From: Sipunculus nudus | Taxonomy: Eukaryota; Annelida; Sipuncula; Golfingiida; Sipunculidae | NCBI GenBank assembly: GCA_026874595.1 | Contig: CM049320.1 | Span: forward strand, 34,942,214 to 35,006,213 | Direction: 5' to 3' | Length of the DNA stretch: 64,000 nucleotides | Shown here: piece by piece, positions 1-12,300 of the stretch | How the letters are laid out: every line of letters starts with the position of its first letter | How positions within the stretch are numbered: the stretch's first letter is position 1 | Made by a program: the position numbers and the translations under genes | Notes under the pieces: model-generated | Seen by the model: the letters and a program-made list of their open reading frames with translations, nothing else | Told to the model about the DNA's origin: nothing | Databases searched by the model: none

Positions 1-534
1 CTGAATTCCATGACACATAGCAAATATAAAACTCAATGATCAAATATTAGCATGTTTTTTCGATTAAGGGTGCGGAAAGGCGTTTAAGGGTCAATATATT
101 GTCAAGATATTATAAAGTATCTAATGAAGCTTTACTACAAAGGAACATTTGCCACCCCAACGGATAGTCTGCCTGAAAAGAGTAATATGTCTTCATCGTA
201 ATCAAATATTGGTCTTTTCAGCATGGTCACGGGGCCACTCTCCGGTGCCCGAAAATATGAGAGGAATGAATAGTCACCGCCGTCTTGTTATAGCGATTGG
301 CATGATGCCATTTCACCTTTGTTTCCTTGTTTCTTGAGCTGAATGAGTTAGTACTGGGCATCTGTCGTTCATATGCAGCCATAAACATTGCATTTCTAAA
401 AGGTTTTTGATTTATTGAGGTGTTCATGTTGATATGTGTTGAAATATATATGCTCTACCGCGTTTATCTTATAAATATCCTATGTTGTATTAACGGTTGC
501 GTACGAAACCCCTGAAGGGACATATATGTTATAT
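1..534. other. 5' flank of unit 1, no gene seen
   Basis: This matches 17451-17985 in unit 2 closely. Short open frames here are not supported by conservation between the copies. I see no recognisable domain, RNA gene or clear promoter in it. Confidence 0.5.
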
Positions 535-795
535 TTATATGGGGTATTTTTTTGCGCCTTCTTTTTGCGTTCCCTGGCGTTCTTTTTACGTTCGTCCGCG
601 ACCATTTTGCGTTCCCTTGCGAACTGTTTGCTTTCCCTCACGATCCTATCGCGTTTCCTAGCCATCTTAATAACTAACCATCTCTTTGAAGTAGTAGGTC
701 TATTCCCTCGCAAACTGCTTTTGCATTCCCTTGCGTTCTTTCTCGTTCCCTCGAGATCTTTTGCAGTATACTCGCGTTCCTTAAGAATACAAACA
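535..795. repeat. Repeat arm rich in GCGTTCCCTCGCG words (half of a foldback element)
   Basis: The stretch repeats variants of TTTTGCGTTCCCTTGCGAAC several times. Unit 2 has the same left arm (17990-18230) followed by an inverted right arm with CACGAGGGAACGCAAAATAA, so the unit 1 form looks like one arm of a hairpin element. The minus-strand open frame here gives a run of RERK-type residues, which is what this word repeat translates to, not a coiled-coil protein. The inverted partner is absent in unit 1. Confidence 0.55.
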
Positions 796-1019
796 GATCT
801 ACTACTTCAACGATATGGTGAGATATGTTTTCACAAGATTGGAAGATGTTTGTTTGAAAGATTATTGAGAAAAATATTAACTGATTGACACAAGGATCTT
901 GAAATTAAAAAAAAAAAAATCATGCATTATCTTTTGAAAAGTGAGGGTTCCCATGTTCCCCTGTCCCTATTATAGAAGTTCAATGCTTATGAGATAAACA
1001 GGCACCCTATCCACCAGCA

Positions 1020-1140
1020 CGACAATTATATTAGGATCGGCTGGCCAGTGCCCGCTATTAGCCTATTCGATTGGTTGTTTCAGCGAGCTTGGTCTTCAGC
1101 TCTGCTGGATTCAGTTATTGACTGAGTGGAGTAGAAGGAG
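1020..1140 (+). promoter_or_regulatory. Candidate promoter of gene copy A
   Basis: A block here is shared with the unit 3 flank (33540-33640) and, more weakly, with unit 4 (63915-64000). It holds a TATA-like run (ATTATATTAGG; ATAATATAAGG in unit 4; CTTTTTAAGG in unit 3) and a CGATTGGTTG word, an inverted CCAAT box, identical in units 1 and 3. It lies just upstream of a conserved GTAAGT donor. Unit 2 lacks this block. Conservation between diverged copies is the main support; no transcription start is shown by the sequence. Confidence 0.35.
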
Positions 1141-1213
1141 GAGTTGGCATTTTTCGCGGGATGTTGACAGTGTCCGGCAGCATACGTATTATTCAATTTA
1201 ATATCTAATGAAG
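1075..1213 (+). other. Candidate 5' untranslated first exon, copy A
   Basis: The block ends at AATGAAG followed by the strong donor GTAAGTT at 1214. The same block in unit 3 ends at ACACAG followed by GTAAGT (33717). A polypyrimidine tract and CAG acceptor stand at 3239-3241, 38 nt before the first ATG of the coding part. A noncoding leader exon spliced to the signal-peptide exon is therefore likely. The 5' edge is a guess. Confidence 0.4.
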
Positions 1214-3241
1214 GTAAGTTATTTATTAATCAAACAAAATATTTGATATTTAACTTGTTCTTATATTTTTGTCGACAAGAAACATTCATACTCTATTTGA
1301 TAGGATTATCCAGGTTGTCCGCTGGCTCGGTTTAGAAGGTATACAAGGTTCCCCGTATCTGGATTGTCATTGAAAACATGGCAAGATGATTTTTTACTTT
1401 GAATATGTTCATCTCAACGTTTTGTTCATTTAAATTTGGCTAATATTCTAATTTCAGTAAACAGAAATAACATATACATTCATTCATGGACCTTTTTTTC
1501 GGGGGAGGGCATGCTCCTCAGTTTTTTTTTAAAGAAATGAACGAAATCTCCTTTGCCCCTTCACTTTTTTAACTTTAAAAGGAATTATTCTCAACATCTC
1601 AACTGGGAACAATATTACACCAAACTATGAAGCTGGCCATAACACATCAGCTCGTCCACTTATTGATAGCTGGTTATTTGAGTATGTGTTTGTCTGTGTG
1701 AAAAAAAAATTATGAACACTTAAGGCCACTAAAACTGTTCTTTGGACTCGCCACTCCATTTTGTGTGATTTTGTTTTGGCAAAAGAGGATCCGGTACTGT
1801 TTCCAAATTATTTTCCTGCTTCGATTGCTTAAAGGAATTGTTACAGGTATGGAAAATGAAAAAAAAGTTAGGCATTTTACTTACACCATTTTAGGCATTT
1901 AAAAAACATTTCCTGGCAAGCTTCAAAATTCAAAGAATTGTGTCCCGAAAGATAAGTAGAAAAAAGCCCGTTTGCACAATATCTATTGTCCCCAGGGTCC
2001 GTAGGGCAATTATTTGTGTTTTGTCCGAAGAATTTATTCCCAAGTGTATAAAAAGGCCAACCATGTAGTTTAAATTAGGTCACATCGCTCGATCCCTTAA
2101 TAACTAAACACCCACCATCGTTTACATTCTAAAACAAACCTTTAGTCTGGTATTTGGATGATAAAGTGGAAATCTATGCGCTCAGAAAAAGCTTGGATAA
2201 AATCTCAGAACGGGAAGAAATAGCCAACTAATCTAAAGAGATGGTTTGTATACCAACTAACAGGCACCTTTTAAGACAAATTCTTTCTCTCAGTGATGAA
2301 CGATACTGAGATAAATTTGGTATTATATCTTGAAACTAAAATAATGTGATTAATTTATACGTTAAAGTGTAGGACAATGCAAGGTGTGCACACAATCTCA
2401 CCGACCAGTGTTTCTTTAAAATGCCATAAACGAAAGTTGTTTCAATTAGGACTTTGTCATCATGATGAATGTAATATCGTAATGAAAGGAATTCCTGTCA
2501 TTCATTTACTCGTCACTTTTATTGGGGCTGCTAGTTGAGCGATCTGAAGCAATAAACCAGATAGCCATTATATGCGTTCCAGGTTCTGCGGGGGCATTCT
2601 TATTTCTTTGATTAGCACCCGGATAGCGAGAGACGGAGGCAGTCGTTGAATGCCCCAGGGATCCTTGATTCAATAAATTTGGCAAAGATTGCAAGGTCAT
2701 TCATTCCCGGGTGAACTAAAATCGAATGCAAATTGTCATAGCTTCCGGCTAGCGACTATAAGCTTATCCTCATGCCTGTTTGTTTGTTTTGTCAAGCTTG
2801 GCGAAAGACAAAGTCTTCATACTTTGTCACAATTTATACATTTATTTTTATCCAGATTTCATAATTAGTCTTTCAGGCAGCACGGGTGTTGAACAAGGGA
2901 CCTTCCACTCCGGTCATTGCCTTATACACTGAGTATCTTTTTTTAGGAGAAAGGACTTTAAGGTACAAGGGGTGTTCGAGTAAGGACCACCAACGACAAA
3001 GTCTTTTTTACTAAATATCGTCTACCTTTGGTAGCACCTTAGCACTAGAGGTGTTCTAATTACCGATTTTCAAACAAGTCTTTAACCACTAATAATTATC
3101 CTACCCGAGGCAGATATGCTTAATGTTTACTCTTACGAACTAGATGTATCTCATAGGACATTTTACGGGTATTCCCTTTGAAATCAAGATGACGGAAAAT
3201 TGATATTTTCTTAACGGAATACGTCTGTATTTTTTTTTCAG
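1214..3241 (+). other. Intron 1 of copy A (5' UTR intron)
   Basis: It runs from GTAAGTT to a T-rich tract ending in CAG. It is closely matched in unit 2 from about 18540 onward and in pieces in unit 3 (to about 34450, then from about 47590). No domain or RNA gene was recognised. In unit 2 a MITE replaces roughly 100 bp that unit 1 keeps at about 2374-2470. Confidence 0.45.
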
Positions 3242-3340
3242 ATTCATGTCGTGAATGAAGTAAGGACAGACCGACTAAAATGATCACCATATCACACAGG
3301 CACCTTATTTTGGTCGGTGCGTTTATCCTTCGATGTACAG
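3242..3340 (+). CDS. Copy A coding exon 1: signal peptide (coding 3280-3340)
   Basis: The acceptor CAG ends at 3241 and 38 nt of leader precede ATG 3280. The coding part is 61 nt, giving a short hydrophobic leader (HLILVGAFIL core) and ending in phase 1 before GTAAATT. The same exon stands at 20557 and 47907, with the same length and donor. No upstream in-frame start was seen in the exon. Confidence 0.85.
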
Positions 3341-6300
3341 GTAAATTATTAGAAATATGTTTTTTATCGTCCCTGTCAGTTTCTGCTCTCCATCCTTGGA
3401 CCTGTGCCCACATGTTTTTATGTTTGGTCATCACTACTAAATCCATGAATATGTCATAACAACCGTATCGCTTTGCCATATATTGGACTCGAAAAATGGT
3501 TTCAGGGACAGGTATATAAAATGATACTTTGATAAAGCATACTCAAGACGTAATTTTTAGAGATTATCACTGAGAAATATGTGTACCGAGTATACTTTAT
3601 ACAATGCTGCAGATATTGATAATGCTCTCAGTGCTGTTGTTGTTGGCTCACCAGGTCACTTAAATTCATTGAGATGACGTTCATATGAATGACTTTTGGA
3701 GATACAGCATGCAAAAACAAACAGTTAAATTAACCACGAAATAACCTTTAGTTTGAAACTATATCAGGATTGCCTCTGAAAAGAATATAATGTCATTTAA
3801 TTAAATGAAAATAATTATTTTGAAAGCCAAATATTACCAGACATGCATGAAAATGTATCCTTTGTCAATTTCGGTTGCAATTATACCCAGATATATTCAA
3901 GAGAAACAACTTTAATTCAGTCATATATATAATCTCGTATAATGCATAGATATGTTTTTCAGGTAATGTCTCTCTTTTTCTATTTCAGGAGATCTGGCGA
4001 GTGTAATACTGGTTCAAGGGCCACTTAGTGGAACCAATGATGACGACCCATCTATGGTCACGTGTCCTACAGGATATGTTCCCAGAGTGTGCTCCTGCGA
4101 CATCTTGAACAACTGTGACGGGGCTTTTTTTGAAAGTAACACTGATCCGCTTCAGTGCATAGCCAGAAATTCTCATCTACGAAAAGGTGTAAAGGTAATA
4201 ACTGTAAACCAATATTTAACACGGGTCGAAAGAGAGGGCAAGTGTTGCAATAGTTCTGTCTTTTTTACCTGTTTGTATGTATGCCAGGATGTGTAACCAT
4301 GTAACTGCAGCTTCCAATAAATTATACACAAAGTAGCCAGGTATTCTTACAGGTGAACCGGTTTCGGAATTATGGTCTTAAAATTCAAATGATATATTAT
4401 ATAATAAAATATATTAAACTGTAATTTTGGCACCCTTCCGTCAGAGGTCATTTCTACTCAAAACCAAGCTTTTGGATCAAAGTAATGTGGGACGGCGAGG
4501 ACTACTTGTCTCAAGTGTCAAAATTTTAAATAAAAATTGTTTACATATCAAGGAAACACATTCTGGTTACATTTCTCATGTACATGCGAACAAAATAATA
4601 GTTATCCCGTGTTGTGCTCACCACAAAAACACCCATGTTTATGTAATATTCCTAGAAACACCTGTATAAGGCGACTATTTTATTTTTGTCCCAGCAGAGC
4701 ATATCGGGATTTTTATCTTTTCTGTGTAACTCTTATCAGGGCAAAATAAAAAATTTAAAAAGGGCTTGGTTCTCAGGCACTTTTTTTCATAAATCAATGC
4801 TAGCGGGTGTTTCTTTATTTTTAATTTTTTGGTATGTTTCGATAAAAATGTCAAATAATAAGGGGAAAGCATGATAATAAGGCAAAAATAAAAAAATGTT
4901 TGGTTCTCAGGCACTTTTTTTCAGAAGTCAATGCGGGCGAGCGGTGTTTTTACTTTTAATTGTTTGGTATGTTTCGATAAAAATGTTAAATGATAAGGGA
5001 AAAGCATGATTTTAACTTGTTATAAAAATTATTTATTTTGCTAAACAAGTGAAAGCACTACATAACAAAGGAAATTGTATGTTTTTATCCTCTTGAAAGA
5101 AATGTCCGAGCGGCTGCAGCTCAAAATTGGTAAGTTTCTATTTATTAAAATTTTTCAATTTTTTTCATTACCTGGATAAAAACCCTATATAACAATATAA
5201 GCAGCTGTGTCATTAATATTGGAACAACTTCCCAATATTTTTTTCCGTAAAGAGAGGAGTGCGCCAAGGCGATAATAAAACGGAAGCAATGTGGATAGGC
5301 TCAAAAAGAAATGAACTCACAAAACCCTTACATATAAAATGGCCAGAAGATAGTATTAAAATATTAGGTATTTATTTTTCATGTAATGTAGAAAAAGCTG
5401 TCCATCTGAATTTCGATGCGAAAATAAGGAAGATGAAAATAGCTGCCCAGATCTGTAAAAAACTAGAAATTTGACCTTAATTGGTAAAATACAAATAATT
5501 AAGTCATATCTTATATCCAAATTCCAGTATATTTTTACATGCATCAAAGTACCTCGAAAATATCTGTTGGAAATAAACAGAACAATATTTGAGTTTCTGT
5601 GGAACTCAAAAAAAGGAAAACTTAAAAGAACTGTAATGATACAACCATAAAATATGGATGACTGAATGTACCTCATACAGAAAGTGTGATACAAACATAC
5701 TTAATTTCATGGCTAAAAAAATATGAAAAAAAATAGAGAGAATCAGCTGATGACTATTTGGGATAAGATATTGAAAGATAATGGAATGGATCTGAGCCTT
5801 TTGTTTAAATGTGAATGTAGTAATGAATTTATTTCAATGCTTAATGTAAATATATTCTATATAGATCTCTTAAAAGCCTGGAATAAAGTTACATACAAGA
5901 GAAGCTTCATGCATCAAGTCATTTGGTTTAATAAGAATATAGGCTCATGCAGCAAAGTTTATTTCAGTAAGAGTTTGTATGAGGCAAGGCTGATTTATGT
6001 TAAAGATGCATTTGATAATAATGGAAATGTTGTGCCCTTCACCACATGGCAGAATAGAGGTGTTAAATTGTTAGAGTACGAGTATATAAAATGGAGGGCA
6101 ATTGTTCAAAAAGTAAAAAGTTCATGTATGTATCTAGAAACAGAGAGGATTAACTCAAAGGAAGAAATTCCTAGTTTTACTTTAGATGAACTTGATGATG
6201 ATAAAGTATTAGATCTGAAATCCTGTAATTAAAAAAAAGATTAATGAAATATTGGTCAGCTCAGTAGATTCTACATGTAAACAACTTGTCCCAAGACTTT

Positions 6301-9300
6301 TTAGATTTTGTGATACATGTAATTTAGAAAATATTAACTGGGAGAAGGTCTTTCAGTTAGCTTTCAAAGTTTGTATAGATACTAAAACCAGATGTTTTCA
6401 GTTAAAAATATTGCACAATATTTTGGCTAATAATTATTGGTTAAACAAATGGGGAATAATAGGTAATAAGCTCTGTACATTTTGACAACTGGAGACTGAG
6501 ACTGTTGAGCGTATTTATTGGTCTTGTTTATGTGTTCAACACATTCGGCAGGAATCAATACCTATCTATTCAGAATCTGAGCAAAATTATATTCTGGACA
6601 AAAAATGATGTACTCTTGGGGAATTCTAATTTTGGTGTTAGTATCAATTTATTCATTATCTTAACCAAGTGTTACATTTATCAGAGCAGGCAAGAGAATC
6701 AAAAACTATCATTTGACAGATTTAAAAAAAATACCTGAATAATATTCGAAATATTGAATTCAATATGTTTGTGCGAAAAGGAAACACGGATCTTTTCTAT
6801 GACAGGTGGCACTCCATTAAGGTATAACATTTTGTTAAACTAATTAGAGAAGTATAACATATTATTTACACAAACAGTCATGTAAGTGTATAAAGCTTGT
6901 TTTTTTTAACTTCTATATATATTGGTATAAACATAGTAGTATACATCAAAATAGTCATGTATACCCATATATTTTGTCGATTTGTATTGTCTTGCTTAGA
7001 ATGTAACAATGTATTTTGTAGTTTTGAACAAGCAAGTGTGCAGGACAACATATCGGAAGACTTTCCTAGTCTATGTATTGCTTTTGGGAAATAAAAATTC
7101 ATCTAAAAAATTATATTGAAAATCAAAATAAAACTTTTGATGCGGGGGTTTAAATTTGATGCGGGCGGAGCCTGAGCACCATACTTTTTATTTTTTTTGC
7201 CTAAGCACACGCCTATAGTGTTACAAATCTACAATCTGGTTTGTTAGCCGTTCCAAGCTCTGAACAGAGTCTTATCGATCAAGATTTGTTTCAACTGGTT
7301 TATTTGTTTTTAAAGCATTGTCCTTTGCGACTTTTAAGATTGGTACCAAATCATTTATTACCAAAGCTTAACGTGTTATTTACACTGAAGCATATGTTGA
7401 AGGAAAAGATACTGCTTGTTTTAATATTTACAAAGATATTTTTGCGACCTTGTTTTGAGCTATTGTATAATTATCATCCTTAAACCTTACCTAAATGTTT
7501 TAAACATGTGTATGGATATTGTTCGAACGTATGTTAAGTAAATTGTCCATGTAATTATTGAACAATACATTCTAAAAGAAAACAAAGAAAAACCCTACGT
7601 CAGACGTATAGATATACAGTTAAAACCCTACGTAGCGGACAGTCAGGGGACCGGAAGGTATATACTTAATAGCGGGATGTCTGCCCCCGGGGGATTCGTT
7701 CGGTCCTGTAGGAGCCAGATGTCCGAGATCAAGAGGAGAGACGCAACATCCATAAAAATTGCATTTACATTTTTGTTGTTTTTATGAGTCCCTCGAAGCA
7801 TGAATTATTAATTGTGTCATTAACATTATATGTTTTGGAATGTATCCTTACATTTAGTGACACCGGAAGGATATACTCTCTATCGTATGGACGCATGTCC
7901 GAAGTGTCCGTGAAAATTCTTGATTCTGTATGTAAATATATGTAATAGGTTTTATACTATGAACTATAAAATAAACATAATCGCCTTAACAACATGACGG
8001 TCATGATTATAGTAAAACTGACCATGATTCTGTTATTCTGTTTTTCAACTTCAGGCTTCATTGTATTGTGAACTGGAGAGGATGGACAACAAGAAATATA
8101 TTCAAGTTATATCTCCAAAGCATTCAGCTTTCCCGTCTTTATCCTGTCCTGCCGGAACAATATTTGTCAGTTGTAGCCTTGGATCAGGGTAGGTTATATA
8201 TTTTAACAACATTTGCCGGAATCCCTCTTGGTACAAATACTTTCTTAAAAAGTTTTCAATCTACTTTATCAACATTCTTCCACCTTCTGCTTAGTGTTTT
8301 ATTTATAGTCTTATTAAGTCTTATTTATACATTTATTTATACATAAAAAAGGCCTTGCAAAACAATAAGTTGTCATTGTTTTACTGACAGCAAAATATAT
8401 AGAAATATATAGACTGGTACCAATCACAATTGTGAGAGCCTAATCACAATATTTCATATCATTCTGTGCAAGTCTATAATTAATGAATGCAATGCATTTG
8501 CAACCGATGATTCCGACCTTGTGCCTTTCTATATACAGAATTTACGGGCAAGTAGTCTTTTCTGGTTTGCATTTAGTATGGTAGGGGAATGTTTAAAAAA
8601 TTGACTGAAAACAATCGGTATTTCTACCAAGAGGGATTCAAGCGCCTCTGCTTACAGTGTACTAATATGTTACTGGTTGTCCCCAGATTTTATGACAGAG
8701 AAGGTCTGTTTTATATTAAACTAACAGGTATCAAATCAATGGTTACATTATTTAAATAAAAGTAGTAGTTGTATTATGATTTAACTGTTAAAATGGATTT
8801 GTTATTGTCAACGTCTTTTTTTTACCAATAGTTTTGGACGTCTGCTTAAGAAGTCGTTGTAATTAAAATGCCGCCAGCGCCCTCGATCTGGTATATATCC
8901 ATAGCTATTTATTTGTTTGATACCATCCAAAGAGGAACGTTTAGAGATCCAATTTCGGGCAAAATTAGATATAAATCTTTATTTATTTTACATGGATTGT
9001 ACAACTAATTAACTAAAACGAGGCACTCTCCATGGCTCGGATCTTAGCGCTCGGTAGTCGGATGAAATTCTATCTATAGAGAGATCGGTTGCAAGGGGAC
9101 GTGTATCGGTATTGTTTAAAGTGGTATAACGCTAATTTTGGACCACGCCCAAATCCTGAAATTATAGGAGATTCAGGAACGCCACTATGCACATCAATTC
9201 TGAGATACCACTCTTTTTTTCAGGTGGATGGGGAGTCATCGGATGAATTATACTGTCAATAACGGTTCGTGTTCCCCAGAGAGATACAAGACAGGGGCTC

Positions 9301-12300
9301 GTTTCAAGGTCCAAGTTCACTGTCAATGTAGGTACAGTCACAAACTATATCAAGAAGGCAGTGCCAAAGCGCGTGTATATCTCCGACAACGCCTGCATCC
9401 ACACCCAGTTGTTTCGATTCATGTCCTCCTAATCCACACATCTTTACAGAAAATCATTGAAAAGAAACCTTAAATTTAAAACAATAAAACATGCCATCCA
9501 AAAAAGTGTAATGTATTATAATTCATAACACTCTGAGGTTTTGTTTTTGTTAATTCCCCTTGCCACAGATCCTTTGGGTTCAGCGTTCCCAGGTACATGA
9601 GGACAAAAATTTGCCTCCGCCATGAGGGTGTGCGTTCATCTCCGTTCTCGTGTGTATTTATGTGTGTGTTTATTCACAATATCGCTCACGCAATCATACA
9701 AAAATCTCATGAAGTTTCAGTGTATTTGGGGATTGTCTAATGCAGGTTCGATTATATTATGGATCCGGAATATGATTCGGATTCAGTAACGCCGTCAAAG
9801 AACAGCCTCTAATGTACAGTCATTTATGGATGCATTAACATGGGAATATGGGTCTATTAAGCACACGCACGCTTTCGCGCACAACAAACATACACGAACG
9901 GAGATAAGGGCTAGGTATCTCCTACAAATTTCGTATCGGAATATATTTCGATATTTGGTAGGGAATTGCGATATTTAAATATAATTAATTTTTTTATTGG
10001 AAATAAATGTTTTTTATTAAATATATAATATATGTATGTTTATAAGTTATTGGTATTATTATTTTTAACAATTCTGTATCATTTTAAATATAATGACATT
10101 ATAAAAGTTTATGAAGATCAGTTTATTTCAAACACGAAATATGGTGACATTACTTACTAATGTACTGTTGACAGTGCCCAAAGAGTCATTTAAAATCAGT
10201 CTTCTTTAGGCCTTATGTTCAAGGTTACCGCCTCCCTTTTTTTTTAATCCTACCTTAACTGCGTATATGTACATCTACAGAATTCCATTCCGATTTCGGA
10301 CTACGTGTCAGGGCAATATCACACGCTTTCTGTAATTTTATAACCTGACGTCAACCGAGCCCGGTGACTACTGCACCTGCGGGCTCTGGAACCGTGGAAA
10401 GGCGTACTCGTTTGTGAGTGATACACGGCCGACGGGCACGGCCTTTCAATTAAGCCTGCAGAGCGCTCACCCTGGTATGGGGCCGACCGTGAAAAAACTC
10501 ACCGCCTCGGCTGCAATTCGAACTCACGATCTCCCGGCTTTGAGTCCTTTGCTCTACCCCTGAGTCACAGAAGCCGGTTCTCAGTCCTTACATATGCAAA
10601 AACTTGGAAATTTGAGAATTCTGGACTCTGGTTTAGCTCAAAAAAGGATAGATTGTGGTATTTTCAATTACAGCAGTGCATACCACATTGCATAGCTGTC
10701 GTTCCTAAACAATAACTGGTAAGATGACACTTAATCATCCTGCAGTTATCATAAGATGTAAGCATCTATTGTTTATTTTCAGGTTATTAGGACCAGGGAG
10801 TTCTTAAAATTTGGCAGTAAAATATGTAAAAATATGTTAAAACAATGCCTGAAGAGAGTCACGTACTCATAAATGACCTGTCCCGCGGTCAGTTTTATAA
10901 CATGTAATTCATTTGCGTAGGGAAATTCAACGAAAGGATATCGGCCCGACCAGGCTGGTTTCAAGTCTGTCTGTGTCTTTGTTTATATTCCTATCACCTA
11001 ATTATTATATACATGTCAATCTTTTTAGTAAAATATTGCGGGGACCCCGGCGACGTTCTATTCGCTTCGAAAACAGGTGAATATTATTACCAAGACGAAG
11101 TTGAGTACGTCTGTTTTGCGAGGTACCATATTTACCCGCCAGGTGGCATTACAAGGACGGCCCTGCGTTGTGAAGCGGATGGGACGTGGTCAAGTACCCT
11201 TCCAGTTTGTAAAGGTAACATGGGAAAGCTTTACTTGTATTGCGATAGGGCTTGGTGGAACAGTTTGCCTAAAACACATATCAATCTCAGTCTCATCAGG
11301 CTTATAAAGGTTGGATCCTAAGGCACATTTTGGAACATCAGTGCTGGCAGAATTTTTTACAATTTTTATTCAATATTTAACATATATATTTCATATGATT
11401 AGTGTAAAACATGGTAGAAATATAATTGCTTTACTAAACAGGTAAAGTCAAACAAGCCAAATGAACTTTTATCGAATTTTTATTTTTTGTTATTTTGAAG
11501 GAAATGTCTGAGCGGTTGGAGCTCAAAATCATTAATTTTACTGTAGATAAACAAAAAATGAGTCGAAGGGTAAAATTCGACGCACGTAGTAAATGCAAAA
11601 AGAACCTGTTTACCCTAATAAATTTTGAGTTGCGATGAATATACTTAATTTTAGGCTTTATCATTCATATAAAATACGATTTTTTTAACACTCTTCCAAC
11701 CAATCTTAGATGCCTTAAAATGTTGATTCCGATGAGTCCGTTTGAAAGGTGGTCTACAGTAGTTTGGTTTACTTTAGTCCATACGCTAAACCGGGTTTCA
11801 GAGAGTACAGAGCATTCATGAACTCATGTTTTACTGAATAGGCCGAGTTGCAATTTACGATTTTTTTCAATTATATATGATATACCAATCAATAAACACA
11901 GCGGACTAATACACATAAACACAACACCTGCGTCTTAGCAAATGGACACATGCTAAGATGAATTGGTTTCTCCCTTACAAACATAATCAGACTGAATCAA
12001 ATGTACAACCAAACTTAAAATAGCAAGAATTGTTAAGTCAAGACTTTATTTTTGTCGAATTTATTTAATGAAGTAAATATCTGATAGCTATTTAAAATAC
12101 AGCTCTCTTGGTGCCACACGTATGCCGGTTAGTCAGCCAGTGATTAATCTGTCAGATTAATACTCGTATGCTATGTTACGAAATCAGAACCGCTTACCAA
12201 AGATTCCTGATGCACGGGCAAGGAATGGGGCATGCAGAATGGGGAATGCCGCAAGCGTGTTAAGAGATTTCATAGAAACCGGCACGGCAACATGCATATT

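Larger units (their letters stand above)
4195..8054 (+). other. Large intron of copy A holding nested mobile DNA
   Basis: The intron runs from GTAATA to the TTCAACTTCAG acceptor. It contains a tandem pair of roughly 134-bp blocks (4765-5020), a LINE fragment (5139-7108), the end of an inverted-repeat element (7140-7190) and a Tigger-like fragment (about 7612-7750). The unit 2 equivalent is 21449-23340, shorter because it lacks the LINE. Confidence 0.65.

Noticed and set aside
480-713. Minus-strand frame rich in Arg-Glu-Arg-Lys, coiled-coil-like
   Set aside because: It is the translation of a short DNA repeat (GCGTTCCCTCGCG words), and the unit 2 equivalent gives a different, shorter frame.
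9332-9333. Alternative donor GTACAG for exon 4 of copy A
   Set aside because: Using it would break the frame into the Sushi exon. GTAGGT four bases earlier keeps the frame and is present in all copies.
10500-10580. A functional tRNA gene
   Set aside because: A-box and B-box words are present, but the acceptor stem does not pair well and a SINE body follows. A second diverged copy sits at the matching place in unit 2.
11077-11307. Second frame across the Sushi exon
   Set aside because: It is a shadow of the Sushi frame and runs into the intron. The conserved frame has the four cysteines and the Trp.
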